From NCBI GenBank assembly GCA_036675345.1, contig JAKFFE010000039.1, forward strand, positions 23,886 through 87,885: DNA of 64,000 nt, read 5' to 3'. Of this stretch, positions 43,608 through 52,155 are shown in pieces. A program made the translations under genes and the position numbers. Numbering within the stretch: position 1 is the stretch's first letter; each line of letters starts with the position of its first letter. This DNA comes from JALYOC01 sp036675345. Its GTDB lineage: Bacteria > Myxococcota > Myxococcia > Myxococcales > Myxococcaceae. Under the pieces are notes generated by a model that searched no databases, had not been told where the DNA came from, and saw nothing but the letters and a program-made list of their open reading frames with translations.

Positions 43608-44840
43608 GTGATCCTGGCGCGCGTCATCACCGCTGATCGCCAAGGCGATCTGGACATCGCCTTCTCCCGCCTGGGGCTGCCCACCCGCGCCCGGGAGTAC
43701 CTGGGGGAGAAGCTTCCCCACCTGACCCTGCTGTTGACCGGGCTGACCCGGGTGGAGGGCCGCTTCCTCAAGGGGCTGGGGGAGGCCTGCGAGACCCCCG
43801 GTCGGGAGGAGGCCCCGGCCTACCTCTCCGGGGATCAGCAGAAACGCCCGGGCAGCGCGCTGCTCACCGGCCGCCGCGAACAGCTGGAGCGGGCGATCTC
43901 CCTGACCCACGGACAACCGGAACTGTGCGAGCTGCGGGGGGCGCTGTCCGGCGCGCTGGCCTCGGTGTTCGATCCGCCCCGGGTGCTGGAGGTGGGCGAC
44001 CGCCGCTTTCCGCTGGGGGAGCGGACCCTGTTGATGGGGATCGTCAACGTCACCCCGGACTCCTTCTCCGACGGGGGGCGCTACCTGGATCCGGAGGCGG
44101 CCATCGCCCACGGGCTGGCGTTGGTGGAGGCGGGGGCGGACCTGCTGGACATCGGCGGGGAGACCACCCGGCCCGGCTCCCGGCCGGTACCGGCGGAGGA
44201 GGAGCTGCGCCGGGTGCTCCCGGTGATCCGCGGGCTGCGGGCCCGGACCGGGGTTCCGCTCTCGGTGGACACCACCAAGGTGGCGGTGGCCTCCGCCGCG
44301 CTGGGGGAGGGCGCGGCCTTGATCAACGACATCAGCGGCTTCACCTTCGAACCCCACCTGGCCCACGTGGTGGCCGAGCAGGGCGCCTCCGCCTGCCTGA
44401 TGCACCTGCAGGGCACCCCCCAGACGATGCAGGACGCTCCCCGCTACGGAGACGTGATGGAGGAGGTGCTCGGTTTTCTGCGCGACGGGGTGGTGAGGGC
44501 CATCGCCGCCGGAGTCCCACGCGAGCGGCTGCTGGTGGATCCGGGGATCGGCTTTGGAAAGACCCTGGGCCACAACCTGTTCCTGCTGCGGAACCTGGCC
44601 CAGCTCCGGGTGCTGGGAGTGGGAGTCCTGGTGGGGACCAGCCGCAAGTCCTTCCTGGGCAAGCTCACCGGGAACAAGCCGGCGGAGCAGCGGCTGGCCG
44701 GATCGCTGGGGTCGGTGGCCCTGGCGGCGGTGACCGGGGGCGCGGACGTGGTCCGGGTGCACGACGTCCAGGAGACCCGGGATGCGCTGGCGGTGGCGGA
44801 CGCGGTCCGGCTGTCCACCGGAGGCGGCGAACTGTTCTGA
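43608..44840 (+). CDS. folP: Dihydropteroate synthase with N-terminal extension
   Basis: 410 residues from a GTG start. The DHPS barrel occupies about 128-408: GIVNVTPDSFSDGG, DIGGETTRPGS, PLSVDTTKVAVA, LINDISGF, CLMHLQGTPQTMQ, DPGIGFGKT and GTSRKSFLGK are all standard. It joins pterin pyrophosphate to p-aminobenzoate in folate synthesis and is the sulfonamide target. About 125 residues at the N-terminus (starting ILARVITADRQGDLDIAFSR) are outside the usual family length and include one segment with a helical Arg/Glu pattern; their role is unknown. Confidence 0.95.
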   Translation: MILARVITADRQGDLDIAFSRLGLPTRAREYLGEKLPHLTLLLTGLTRVEGRFLKGLGEACETPGREEAPAYLSGDQQKRPGSALLTGRREQLERAISLTHGQPELCELRGALSGALASVFDPPRVLEVGDRRFPLGERTLLMGIVNVTPDSFSDGGRYLDPEAAIAHGLALVEAGADLLDIGGETTRPGSRPVPAEEELRRVLPVIRGLRARTGVPLSVDTTKVAVASAALGEGAALINDISGFTFEPHLAHVVAEQGASACLMHLQGTPQTMQDAPRYGDVMEEVLGFLRDGVVRAIAAGVPRERLLVDPGIGFGKTLGHNLFLLRNLAQLRVLGVGVLVGTSRKSFLGKLTGNKPAEQRLAGSLGSVALAAVTGGADVVRVHDVQETRDALAVADAVRLSTGGGELF

Positions 44841-44930
44841 GCCCTCGCGCGCACAGCGGGCAGGCGGGCTGGAATGTCGCAAAGACCGCTATTCAGGGCA
44901 GGTGGGTTGCCCCGAGAATGACGCACCCGG

Positions 44931-44959
44931 TTGCTGGCGGACCGGTGGGTTCCTAGTTT
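44931..44959 (+). promoter_or_regulatory. Candidate promoter of glmM
   Basis: TTGCTG, 17 nt, TAGTTT in the 212-bp gap before glmM. Spacing is ideal but the boxes match consensus only in part. Confidence 0.3.
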
Positions 44960-45052
44960 CGGCCACTCTGCACGGGACCGGCGCCTCTTGAGGGCGCGGA
45001 CCGATTTGGCGGGTTGGCGAATCAGACGATTCGAGAAGGGGATGGAAGGCAG

Positions 45053-46447
45053 ATGGCGTACCGGATGAACGAGAAGGCGAGCGAGGCCCGTAAGTCGCAG
45101 CGGCTGTTTGGCACCGACGGGGTGCGCGGCGTCGCCAACGTGTACCCGATGACCGTGGAGGTGATGGTGCAGCTGGGCCGCGCGCTCGCGTACCTGATCC
45201 GCAACGGCAACCATCGGCACCGGGTGGTGATTGGAAAGGACACCCGGGTGTCCGGCTACATGCTGGAGCAGGCGCTGGCGGCGGGGATCACCTCCATGGG
45301 GGTGGACGTGGCCCTGGTCGGCCCGCTGCCCACTCCGGGGATCGCCAACATCACCACCTCCATGCGGGCGGACGCGGGCGCGGTGATCTCCGCCTCCCAC
45401 AACCCGTACCAGGACAACGGGATCAAGTTCTTCTGGCGGGACGGCTTCAAGCTGCCCGACGAGACCGAGTTCAAGATCGAGGAGCTGCTGGCCAACGGGG
45501 CCATCGACCGGATCCGGCCCACCGCCACCAAGATTGGCCGGGCGGTCCGCTGGGAGGACGCGCGGGGCCGCTACAACGTCTTCCTCAAGAACACCTTCCC
45601 CCGGGAGCTGACCCTGGAGGGGCTGACGGTGGTGGTCGATTGCGCCAACGGCGCCGCCTACAAGGTGGCCCCGGAGGTGCTGGAGGAGCTGGGCGCCAAG
45701 GTGATCCGGCTGGGGGTGGACCCGGACGGCAAGAACATCAACCACCGCTGTGGCGCGCTGCACCCGGAGAACCTGGCCAAGGCAGTGGTCAAGCACGGGG
45801 CCCACATGGGCCTGGCGCTGGACGGGGACGCCGACCGGCTGATCGTGGTGGATGAGAAGGGCCAGGTGGTGGACGGCGACGCGATCATGGCGATCTGCGC
45901 CGGCGAGCTGATGGCCCGCAAGGAGCTGAAGAAGAAGACGGTGGTCTCCACGGTGATGAGCAACATCGGCCTGGAGCACGCGGTGGCCAAGTGGGGCGGC
46001 AAGGTGGTGCGCACCAAGGTCGGTGACCGCTACGTGGTCGAGGAGATGCGGAAGAACGGCTACAACTTCGGTGGCGAGCAGTCCGGCCACCTGCTGTTCC
46101 TGGATCACGCCACCACCGGGGATGGGATCCTCGCCGGGCTGCAGTTGCTGGCGGTGGCCTGCCGGCAGCAGAAGCCGATCTCCGAGCTGGCCTCCATCTT
46201 CCACCCGGTGCCGCAGACCCTGCTCAACGTGGTGGTCAAGCAGCGCCGTGAGCTGGGAGAGCTGCCGGAGGTGATGCGCAGCATCGCCGACGTGGAGAAG
46301 AAGCTGGGCAAGGACGGCCGGGTGCTGGTCCGCTTCTCCGGCACCGAGCCCAAGGCCCGGGTGCTGATCGAAGGCCCGGACGCCGAGAAGAACCAGCAGC
46401 ACGCCAAGCAGATCGCCGACGCGCTGAGCAAGTCGCTCAACGGCTAA
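45053..46447 (+). CDS. glmM: Phosphoglucosamine mutase
   Basis: 464 residues from the ATG at 45053, which has GGAAGG seven bases upstream; a GTG/TTG-type longer start is less likely. RLFGTDGVRGVAN opens the family domain. Catalytic Ser115 is in ISASHNP, the magnesium loop is DGDADR, the sugar-recognition loop GGEQSGH and the phosphate loop RFSGTEPKARV. It interconverts glucosamine 6- and 1-phosphate for UDP-GlcNAc and cell-wall synthesis. It ends the housekeeping cluster begun by tilS. Confidence 0.95.
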   Translation: MAYRMNEKASEARKSQRLFGTDGVRGVANVYPMTVEVMVQLGRALAYLIRNGNHRHRVVIGKDTRVSGYMLEQALAAGITSMGVDVALVGPLPTPGIANITTSMRADAGAVISASHNPYQDNGIKFFWRDGFKLPDETEFKIEELLANGAIDRIRPTATKIGRAVRWEDARGRYNVFLKNTFPRELTLEGLTVVVDCANGAAYKVAPEVLEELGAKVIRLGVDPDGKNINHRCGALHPENLAKAVVKHGAHMGLALDGDADRLIVVDEKGQVVDGDAIMAICAGELMARKELKKKTVVSTVMSNIGLEHAVAKWGGKVVRTKVGDRYVVEEMRKNGYNFGGEQSGHLLFLDHATTGDGILAGLQLLAVACRQQKPISELASIFHPVPQTLLNVVVKQRRELGELPEVMRSIADVEKKLGKDGRVLVRFSGTEPKARVLIEGPDAEKNQQHAKQIADALSKSLNG

Positions 46448-46461
46448 CGCCCCGCGCCGAC

Positions 46462-46486
46462 AAAGGGGACAGGTTACATTTTCCGG
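46462..46486 (+). repeat. Dispersed repeat copy 4
   Basis: AAAGGGGACAGGTTACATTT followed by TCCGGCCCGCGGATTGAA. It begins 15 bp after the glmM stop, the same distance as copy 2 after kce. Copy 5 at 49970 is inverted relative to it. Confidence 0.8.
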
Positions 46487-46597
46487 CCCGCGGATTGAAT
46501 GCGGGCCGGTAGCCTTCCCGGATGGACACGCGCTCACCTGGGCGTTGTCTCCCAACGTCTCCTGGGACAAGACCGACCTGAGCACCTGACCGATTCC

Positions 46598-47074
46598 TCA
46601 GGTCTGCTTCTTCCTGGCTGGCCTCCGCGGCGTCTTCGCCTGGGCCCGCTTCTTCACCCGCGGGGGTGCGGCCTTCCGGGCGATCTTTTTCAAGATCGCC
46701 TCCTCGCGCGCAGTCGGCGCCTCTGCCGCGTGGCACACCGCTTCGATCGGATTTCCATCCGGGTCGAGCACGAACCCCCCGTAGTAGTTCGGGTGGTAGT
46801 GCGGCCGCGGTCCCGGCGGACCGTTGTCCTTGGCGCCTGCCTTCAGCGCCACCCGGTAGAACGCGTCCACCTCCGCGCGGGTCTTGGCGGCAAAGGCGAT
46901 GTGCGTCGGGCTGGACGGCCCCTGCTTGAGCCAGAAGTAGGGCCGGGTGTCGCCGAAACCCAGGAACTGGTCGTAGTCGCTGGTCAGCCGGTAGCCCAGG
47001 GGCGCCAGTGCCTGCTGGTAGAAGGCCCGGCTTTTGGCCAGGTCCCGGACCGAGAGGGTGAAGTGGTCGATCAT
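46598..47074 (-). CDS. VOC-superfamily (glyoxalase/dioxygenase fold) protein
   Basis: 158 residues from the ATG at 47074. The fold is clear: MIDHFTLSVRDLAKSRAFYQQALAPLGY, then PTHIAFAAKTRAEVDAFYRVAL and FVLDPDGNPIEAVCH. Possible metal ligands are His4, the His in THIAF and the Glu in NPIEAV. Such proteins bind metal for isomerase, dioxygenase or resistance functions; the substrate is unknown. The C-terminal 40 residues are Lys/Arg/Pro-rich (KKRAQAKTPRRPARKK), an unusual basic tail that might bind nucleic acid. Confidence 0.85.
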   Translation of the reverse strand: MIDHFTLSVRDLAKSRAFYQQALAPLGYRLTSDYDQFLGFGDTRPYFWLKQGPSSPTHIAFAAKTRAEVDAFYRVALKAGAKDNGPPGPRPHYHPNYYGGFVLDPDGNPIEAVCHAAEAPTAREEAILKKIARKAAPPRVKKRAQAKTPRRPARKKQT

Positions 47075-47135
47075 GGTCGGGGCCGACGCTACCCGGACTT
47101 TGACTCCCCGCCGCCGCTGATATGAGTACCCGCCT

Positions 47136-47861
47136 ATGACCCAGCGACTCGGCGTGAATGTCGACCACGTGGCCACGCTGCGCCAGGCGCGCAAGACCCA
47201 GTACCCGGATCCGGTGACCGCCTCCGCGCTGGCGGAGCTGGCGGGCGCGGATCAGATCACCATCCACCTGCGCGAGGACCGCCGGCACATCCAGGATCGC
47301 GATCTGCGGATCCTGCGCGAGACCTGCCAGACGGTGTTGAATCTGGAGATGGCGGCCTCGGCGGAGATGGTGAAGATCGCCTACGAGTACAAGCCGGACC
47401 TGGTGACCCTGGTCCCGGAGCGGCGGGAGGAGCTCACCACCGAGGGCGGGCTGGACGTCAACTCGCAGCGCGAGCAGCTGGCCAAGCTGATCAAGAACCT
47501 CAAGGACGGGGACATCATCGTCTCCCTGTTCATCGACCCGGACCTGGATCAGGTGCGCGCCTCCCACAAGGTGAACGCGGACCGGATCGAGATCCACACC
47601 GGCCGCTACGCGGAGGCCCGCAACGAGAAGGAGCGCAGCCGCGAGCTGGCCCGCATCGTGGACGCCGCCAAGTCGGCCGCCAAGCTGGGGATGGGCGTGG
47701 CCGCCGGACACGGGCTCAACTACGAGAACGTGAAGGCGGTGGCCAGGATCTCGGAGATCGACGAGCTGAACATCGGGCATGCGATCGTCGGCCGGGCAGT
47801 GCTGGTGGGCTTCGAACGCGCGGTCCGCGAGATGCTGGACCTGATGCGCAACCCGACCTGA
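47136..47861 (+). CDS. pdxJ: Pyridoxine 5'-phosphate synthase
   Basis: 241 residues, full length. RLGVNVDHVATLRQARKTQYPDP is the family start; ADQITIHLREDRRHIQDRD and LVTLVPERREELTTEGGLDV include the catalytic His and Glu; the last GHGLNYENVKAVARISEIDELNIGHAIVGRA is also typical. It condenses 1-deoxyxylulose 5-phosphate with 3-amino-2-oxopropyl phosphate to pyridoxine 5'-phosphate. Its PLP product is the cofactor of the KamDE aminomutase encoded 18 kb away. It leads a pdxJ-nnr-tsaE unit (9-nt gap then 13-nt overlap). Confidence 0.96.
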   Translation: MTQRLGVNVDHVATLRQARKTQYPDPVTASALAELAGADQITIHLREDRRHIQDRDLRILRETCQTVLNLEMAASAEMVKIAYEYKPDLVTLVPERREELTTEGGLDVNSQREQLAKLIKNLKDGDIIVSLFIDPDLDQVRASHKVNADRIEIHTGRYAEARNEKERSRELARIVDAAKSAAKLGMGVAAGHGLNYENVKAVARISEIDELNIGHAIVGRAVLVGFERAVREMLDLMRNPT

Positions 47862-47870
47862 GGTCACGGC

Positions 47871-49388
47871 GTGAAGCTCCTGGTCACCGCGGCACAGATG
47901 GCCCAGCTGGAGCGCGCCAGCGCCCAGCAGCAGGGCTCCACCGGGGAGCTGATGGAGCGCGCCGGCGCCGCCCTGGCCGAGGAGGCGCAACGGCTGGCCG
48001 CCGGCACCGGCCGCTTCCTGGTCCTGTGCGGACGCGGCAACAACGGAGGAGACGGCCTGGTCGCCGCCCGCCGGCTGCTGGCGCTGGACCGCGAGGTCCA
48101 CTGCGAACTGCTTCCTGGGGATGACGCCCAGCTTCCGGCGGAGGCGTTCCACGCGCTCAAGGGGTGTGGCTTCGTTCCCGCCCCGATCCCCGACGAGCTG
48201 ACGGTGGAGCCGGGGGACGTGGTGATCGACGCCTTGCTGGGGACCGGACTCTCCCGGGCTCCGGGAGGAGAGTACGCAGTGGCCATCGAGCGGATCGCCC
48301 GCTGGCGGCAGCGCGGCGCCAAGGTGCTGGCCGCGGATCTCCCCTCCGGACTCCGGGCGGACACCGGCAAGGCCTTTGTCCCCTGTGTGGAGGCGGACGT
48401 CACAGTCACCTTCGGCTACGAGAAGGTGGGGCTGGCGATGGAGCCGGGAGCCACCCTGGCCGGCGCGGTGAAGGTCGCCGACATCGGGCTTCCCCGGGAG
48501 GCAGTCGCGTCCGGGGCGCGGACCCTGGGGCTGGAGGAGTCGGATGCGAAGGAGCGGCTGGCCCCGCGGCGCTCGGACACCCACAAGGGGACCTATGGGC
48601 ACCTGCTGGTGGTGGCCGGCAGCCCGGGGAAGACCGGCGCCGCGGCGCTGACCGCCCGGGCCGCCCTGCGCTCGGGGGTGGGGCTGGTCACGGTGGCCAC
48701 CCGGCCGGAGGCGCAGGAGGCGGTGCTGGTCCACGCGCCGGAGCTGATGGGCGCGCCGCTGACGGGGAAGGCCGCGCTGGGGCTGGAGGATTTGCCGCGC
48801 TTGCTGCAGCTGGCGGAGGGGAAGTCGGCGCTGGTGATTGGCCCCGGGATCGCGCGGGGCGAGGACACCGCCGCGCTGCTGCGGGCGCTGTTCGATCAGC
48901 TGGAGCTGCCGATGGTGCTGGATGCAGACGCGCTCAATGCGATCGGCTCCGAGCTGGCCCTGTTGTCCAACACCCGCGCCGCGCTGGTGCTGACCCCGCA
49001 TCCGGGCGAGATGGCGCGCCTGCTCGGGCGCAGCACCCAGGAGATCCAGACCGACCGGTTGGGCGCGGCCCGCGAGCTGTCGGTGGGGCAGGGGGTGATC
49101 ACGGTGCTCAAGGGCGCGCGGACGGTGATCGCCGCCCCGGACGGCACCGCCTGGATCAACCCCACCGGCAACCCGGGGATGGCCTCCGCCGGGATGGGAG
49201 ACGCGCTCTCCGGGATGATCGGCGCCCTGCTGGCGCAGGGGCTGGAGCCGCTGGATGCGGCGCTGGCCGCGACCTACGCCCACGGCCTGGCCGGGGATCT
49301 GGCGGCGAAGCGGACCGGTCAGCTGGGCCTGATCGCCAGCGAGCTGATCGCCAGCCTGGGAGAGGTGTGGACCCGATGGGGACGGTGA
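47871..49388 (+). CDS. nnr: Bifunctional NAD(P)H-hydrate epimerase and ADP/ATP-dependent dehydratase
   Basis: 505 residues from a GTG start. The NnrE (epimerase) half, about 1-210, has the YjeF_N features VLCGRGNNGGDGLVAARRL, DALLGTGLSR and ADLPSGLRADTG. The NnrD (dehydratase) half, about 225-500, has HKGTYGHLLVVAGSPGKTGAA, GPGIARGED, LDADALNAIG, LTPHPGEMARLLG and NPTGNPGMASAGMGDALSG. Together they repair damaged hydrated NADH and NADPH. The fusion is the common bacterial form. Confidence 0.95.
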   Translation: MKLLVTAAQMAQLERASAQQQGSTGELMERAGAALAEEAQRLAAGTGRFLVLCGRGNNGGDGLVAARRLLALDREVHCELLPGDDAQLPAEAFHALKGCGFVPAPIPDELTVEPGDVVIDALLGTGLSRAPGGEYAVAIERIARWRQRGAKVLAADLPSGLRADTGKAFVPCVEADVTVTFGYEKVGLAMEPGATLAGAVKVADIGLPREAVASGARTLGLEESDAKERLAPRRSDTHKGTYGHLLVVAGSPGKTGAAALTARAALRSGVGLVTVATRPEAQEAVLVHAPELMGAPLTGKAALGLEDLPRLLQLAEGKSALVIGPGIARGEDTAALLRALFDQLELPMVLDADALNAIGSELALLSNTRAALVLTPHPGEMARLLGRSTQEIQTDRLGAARELSVGQGVITVLKGARTVIAAPDGTAWINPTGNPGMASAGMGDALSGMIGALLAQGLEPLDAALAATYAHGLAGDLAAKRTGQLGLIASELIASLGEVWTRWGR

Positions 49389-49867
49389 CCCGGCAGCTGG
49401 AGTCGGCCTCCCCGGAGCAGACCCGGGCGCTGGGCGTGGCGCTGGGACGGCTGCTAATGCCGGGGGACTTCGTGGGGCTGATGGGAGAGCTGGGCGCGGG
49501 CAAGACCGAGTTCTCCCGCGGCGTGGCGGAAGGGGCAGGGGTCGCTCGCGGAGAGGTGGCCAGCCCGACCTTCGCCATCGTCTATCCGTACCAGGGCCGG
49601 ATCCCGCTCTTCCACGCGGACCTCTACCGGCTGGCGGACGAGGAGGAGCTGTACGCCACCGGCTTCTTCGATCTGCTCACCGAAGGGACCGGTGCGTTCC
49701 TGGTGGAGTGGATCGACCGGATCCCGGCGGCGATGCCCGAGGACGCTCTCGATCTGCGGCTCCAGACGGTCAGCATCGACCAGCGGCGAATCGTGGTCAC
49801 CGCCCGCGGCGAACGCTCCACCCGGCTGCTGGACGCGTGGCAGGAGGCACTGGCGGCGGATCGGTAG
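49376..49867 (+). CDS. tsaE: tRNA threonylcarbamoyladenosine biosynthesis ATPase TsaE
   Basis: 163 residues, overlapping the nnr stop by 13 nt. Walker A is GELGAGKTEFSRG; VASPTFAIVYPYQG and the LFHADLYRLADEEEL segment are family signatures, and FLVEWIDRI follows. TsaE acts with TsaB and TsaD in making t6A37 on ANN-decoding tRNAs. The C-terminal 40 residues go beyond the minimal fold. The last codons (LLDAWQEALAADR) recur after the stop in two decayed copies. Confidence 0.93.
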   Translation: MGTVTRQLESASPEQTRALGVALGRLLMPGDFVGLMGELGAGKTEFSRGVAEGAGVARGEVASPTFAIVYPYQGRIPLFHADLYRLADEEELYATGFFDLLTEGTGAFLVEWIDRIPAAMPEDALDLRLQTVSIDQRRIVVTARGERSTRLLDAWQEALAADR

Positions 49868-49959
49868 CTGTCGCCTGTCCTCACGCTGCTGGATGCGTGG
49901 CAGGAGGCCCCCGCGGCGGACCGGTAGCGGTCCTCACGCTGCTGGACGCGTGGCCGCAG
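49825..49959 (+). repeat. Tandem duplication of the tsaE 3' end
   Basis: GCTGCTGGACGCGTGGCAGG starts at 49825 (inside tsaE); diverged copies start at 49885 and 49938 (the last truncated). Copies 1 and 2 both include the TAG stop and about 20 bp after it. Spacing is 60 then 53 bp, so the third copy is out of frame. Confidence 0.85.
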
Positions 49960-49969
49960 GCCAGGAGGA

Positions 49970-49994
49970 TCGGCAAATGTAGCCTGTCCCCTTT
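49970..49994 (-). repeat. Dispersed repeat copy 5 (inverted)
   Basis: Minus strand AAAGGGGACAGGCTACATTT followed by GCCGA. The core is identical to copy 2. The flank differs from copies 2 and 4. It ends 14 bp before the end of the convergent amidotransferase gene. Confidence 0.8.
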
Positions 49995-50008
49995 ATTGGG
50001 ACGCTGCG

Positions 50009-50821
50009 TCAGTCCTCGACCAGTGAGTCGGTCCTCCAGAAGCGCAGGGTCAGCCGGGGGCCGACGCCGACCATCGAGCGCTCGGGGACCTCGTGCCAGT
50101 GGGACTCGCCCTCCAGCTTCTCGCTGGCGATCACCAGCTGCTCCAGGTGTCTGCCCTCCGGGGGGCGGTCCGCGGTGGCGGGGTGCTTGCGGCCCTCGGA
50201 GAAGAACAGGGTGCGGTTGAGCCGGCTGGCCACCATCAAATCCCCGTTGGTCACCAGCAGGTTCATCGAGGTGGGCTTCTGCCCGTCCGGCTGATCGGTC
50301 AGCCGGGTCACCCGCTGGGTCACCTGCGCCAGCGCCCGGGCCACGTCGTCCGCGCTGGGCTGATCCTCCCGGCCGTTCTCCCGCAGCTGGGTCAGGAACA
50401 GGTAGAAGCAACGTTCGGAGTCGGTCTCCCCCTGCAACTGCGCCCGCAGGTCCCGGGCGATCGCCGACTCCAGCTCCTCCCGGTGGGCGGCGAAGTCGCG
50501 CACCGTCCCGTTGTGGGCGAACGCCCAGCGACCGTGGACAAACGGGTGGGCGTTGAGCTTGTGGACCCTGCCCACCGAGGCCAGGCGGACGTGGGCCAGC
50601 ACGGTGCGCGAGGAGAGCAGGCTGCTGACCCGTTCAAACTCCGGGTCCCCGTGCGCCGCGCCCAACCCGTGCGCGACCTCCGGCAGCTCTCCTGGATAGG
50701 AGGCGATGCCCCACCCATCCTTGTGCTCGTGGGACTGGACCCGCAGTGAGTTCTGCTCGCTCAGCAAGGAGCGGTGCACCGGGGTAGCGAGGTTCGATCG
50801 GAATCCGAAGAGGCGACACAT
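50009..50821 (-). CDS. Class II glutamine amidotransferase (EgtC/YafJ-like)
   Basis: 270 residues from the ATG at 50821, which places the nucleophile Cys at position 2 (MCRLFGFRSN) as required after Met removal; a longer start would bury it. HEHKDGWGIASYPG, RTVLAHVRLASVG and HPFVHGRWAFAHNGTVRDF are the family's glutaminase motifs. The C-terminal third (MNLLVTNGDLMVASR) is also typical. Relatives hydrolyse gamma-glutamyl compounds, for example in ergothioneine synthesis; no such cluster is adjacent. It lies 68 nt downstream of hutI on the same strand. Confidence 0.9.
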   Translation of the reverse strand: MCRLFGFRSNLATPVHRSLLSEQNSLRVQSHEHKDGWGIASYPGELPEVAHGLGAAHGDPEFERVSSLLSSRTVLAHVRLASVGRVHKLNAHPFVHGRWAFAHNGTVRDFAAHREELESAIARDLRAQLQGETDSERCFYLFLTQLRENGREDQPSADDVARALAQVTQRVTRLTDQPDGQKPTSMNLLVTNGDLMVASRLNRTLFFSEGRKHPATADRPPEGRHLEQLVIASEKLEGESHWHEVPERSMVGVGPRLTLRFWRTDSLVED

Positions 50822-50889
50822 GGCTGCCCCCTCCATCTAGTCCGTCCCGGCCCGGACGGCGACCTCCGCGTGCGCGGGGCTATCCCCGG

Positions 50890-52155
50890 TCAGACACAGG
50901 CGGCGGCGTCGGAAGGCTGCCGCGCCACCACCTGGCCACCGCGCAGGACCACCCGGGCGTGGTTGATCCCCAGGTGGTAGGGCAGGTGGCGGAAGCTGGC
51001 ACAGGTGAAGATCACCAGGTCCGCCGGCCCACCCTGCTGCAGCCGTCCCGCCTCCTCCAGCCGCAGGGCCCGGGCCGCGCCGCGGGTGGCGGCCCAATAG
51101 GCCTCCGCCGGGGTCAGCCCGTTCTCCAGGCAGGCCAGCCCCAGGGTCAGCGGCAGGTTCTCGCTCATCGCCGAGCCGGGGTTGACGTTGGTCCCCAGCG
51201 CCACGTTCACCCCCGCGTCCCACAGCCTTCGCCCGGGGGCATAGGGCCGCACCCGCAGGAACAGGGTGGAGACCGGCACCAGACACCCGGACACCCCGGC
51301 CCGGGCCAGCGCGGCGATGCCGGCGTCGGAGACCTGCTCCAGGTGATCGGCGCTGGCGGCGCCCAGCTCGCAGGCCAGCTCCACCGCGCCGAGGTTGGAG
51401 AGCTGATCGGCGTGCAGCCGGGGGATCAACCCCGCGGCCAGCCCGGCCTGGAGGATCCGCCGGCTCTCCGGGACGTCGAAGGCGCCCTGCTCGGTGAAGA
51501 TGTCGCAAAAGCGCGCCAGCCCCAGCCGGGCGGCCTCGGGGATGATCTCCTCGGTGCACAGGTCCAGGTACGCGCCGCGCCGCTCCTTGTACTCCGGCGG
51601 GATGGCATGGGCGCAGAGCAGGGTGGGGACCAGGGAGATCGGCAGCGTCTCCCCCAGCCGCTTCACCGCGCGCAGCATCTTCAGCTCCGCCTCGGTGTTC
51701 AGCCCGTACCCGCTCTTGACCTCCGCGGTGGTGATCCCGAACTTCAGCATCCGCCGCAGCCTTGGCGCGGCCAGCGCCACCAGCTCCTCTTCGGAGGCGG
51801 CCCGGGTGGCCTGGACGGTGCTGGCGATCCCTCCGCCGGCCTGGGCGATCTCCAGATAGGTCGCCCCCCGGTTGCGCAGCTCGAACTCCCGGTCCCGCTC
51901 GCCCGCGAACACCGCGTGGGTGTGCGGATCCACGAACCCCGGGCCCACAAAGCCGCCCTGGGCATCCAGCACCTCGGTGGACGGACCCACCGCGCCCGGC
52001 GGCAGCTGCGCCTCCGGGCCCAGATAGGCGATCTTCCCCCCGGCGATCCCCACCACCCCGCCATGGATCGGGGCCAGCGCCCGCTCCGCGTCTGGCGGAG
52101 CCCCGGTCAGGGTGAGCACCTCCGAGGTGTTGCGGATCAGCCGGTCGAACGCCAC
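50890..52155 (-). CDS. hutI: Imidazolonepropionase
   Basis: 421 residues from a GTG start whose first base overlaps the hutU stop (TAGTG). The amidohydrolase metal site includes His78 and His80 (DPHTHAVFAGER) and His248 (RLHADQLSN), with His271 in ADHLEQ. Where most family members have Asp in T-D-x-N-P-G-S this protein has Asn323 (TNVNPGSAMSE). HutI converts 4-imidazolone-5-propionate to N-formimino-glutamate, the third step of histidine breakdown. The downstream hydrolase HutG or HutF is not adjacent; the ureohydrolase at 2.8 kb may serve. Confidence 0.93.
   Translation of the reverse strand: MAFDRLIRNTSEVLTLTGAPPDAERALAPIHGGVVGIAGGKIAYLGPEAQLPPGAVGPSTEVLDAQGGFVGPGFVDPHTHAVFAGERDREFELRNRGATYLEIAQAGGGIASTVQATRAASEEELVALAAPRLRRMLKFGITTAEVKSGYGLNTEAELKMLRAVKRLGETLPISLVPTLLCAHAIPPEYKERRGAYLDLCTEEIIPEAARLGLARFCDIFTEQGAFDVPESRRILQAGLAAGLIPRLHADQLSNLGAVELACELGAASADHLEQVSDAGIAALARAGVSGCLVPVSTLFLRVRPYAPGRRLWDAGVNVALGTNVNPGSAMSENLPLTLGLACLENGLTPAEAYWAATRGAARALRLEEAGRLQQGGPADLVIFTCASFRHLPYHLGINHARVVLRGGQVVARQPSDAAACV

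Noticed and set aside
49376..49959. tsaE read as a broken or extended gene because of the downstream tail copies
   Set aside because: The first copy ends in a proper TAG, full family length is reached, and the third copy is out of frame.
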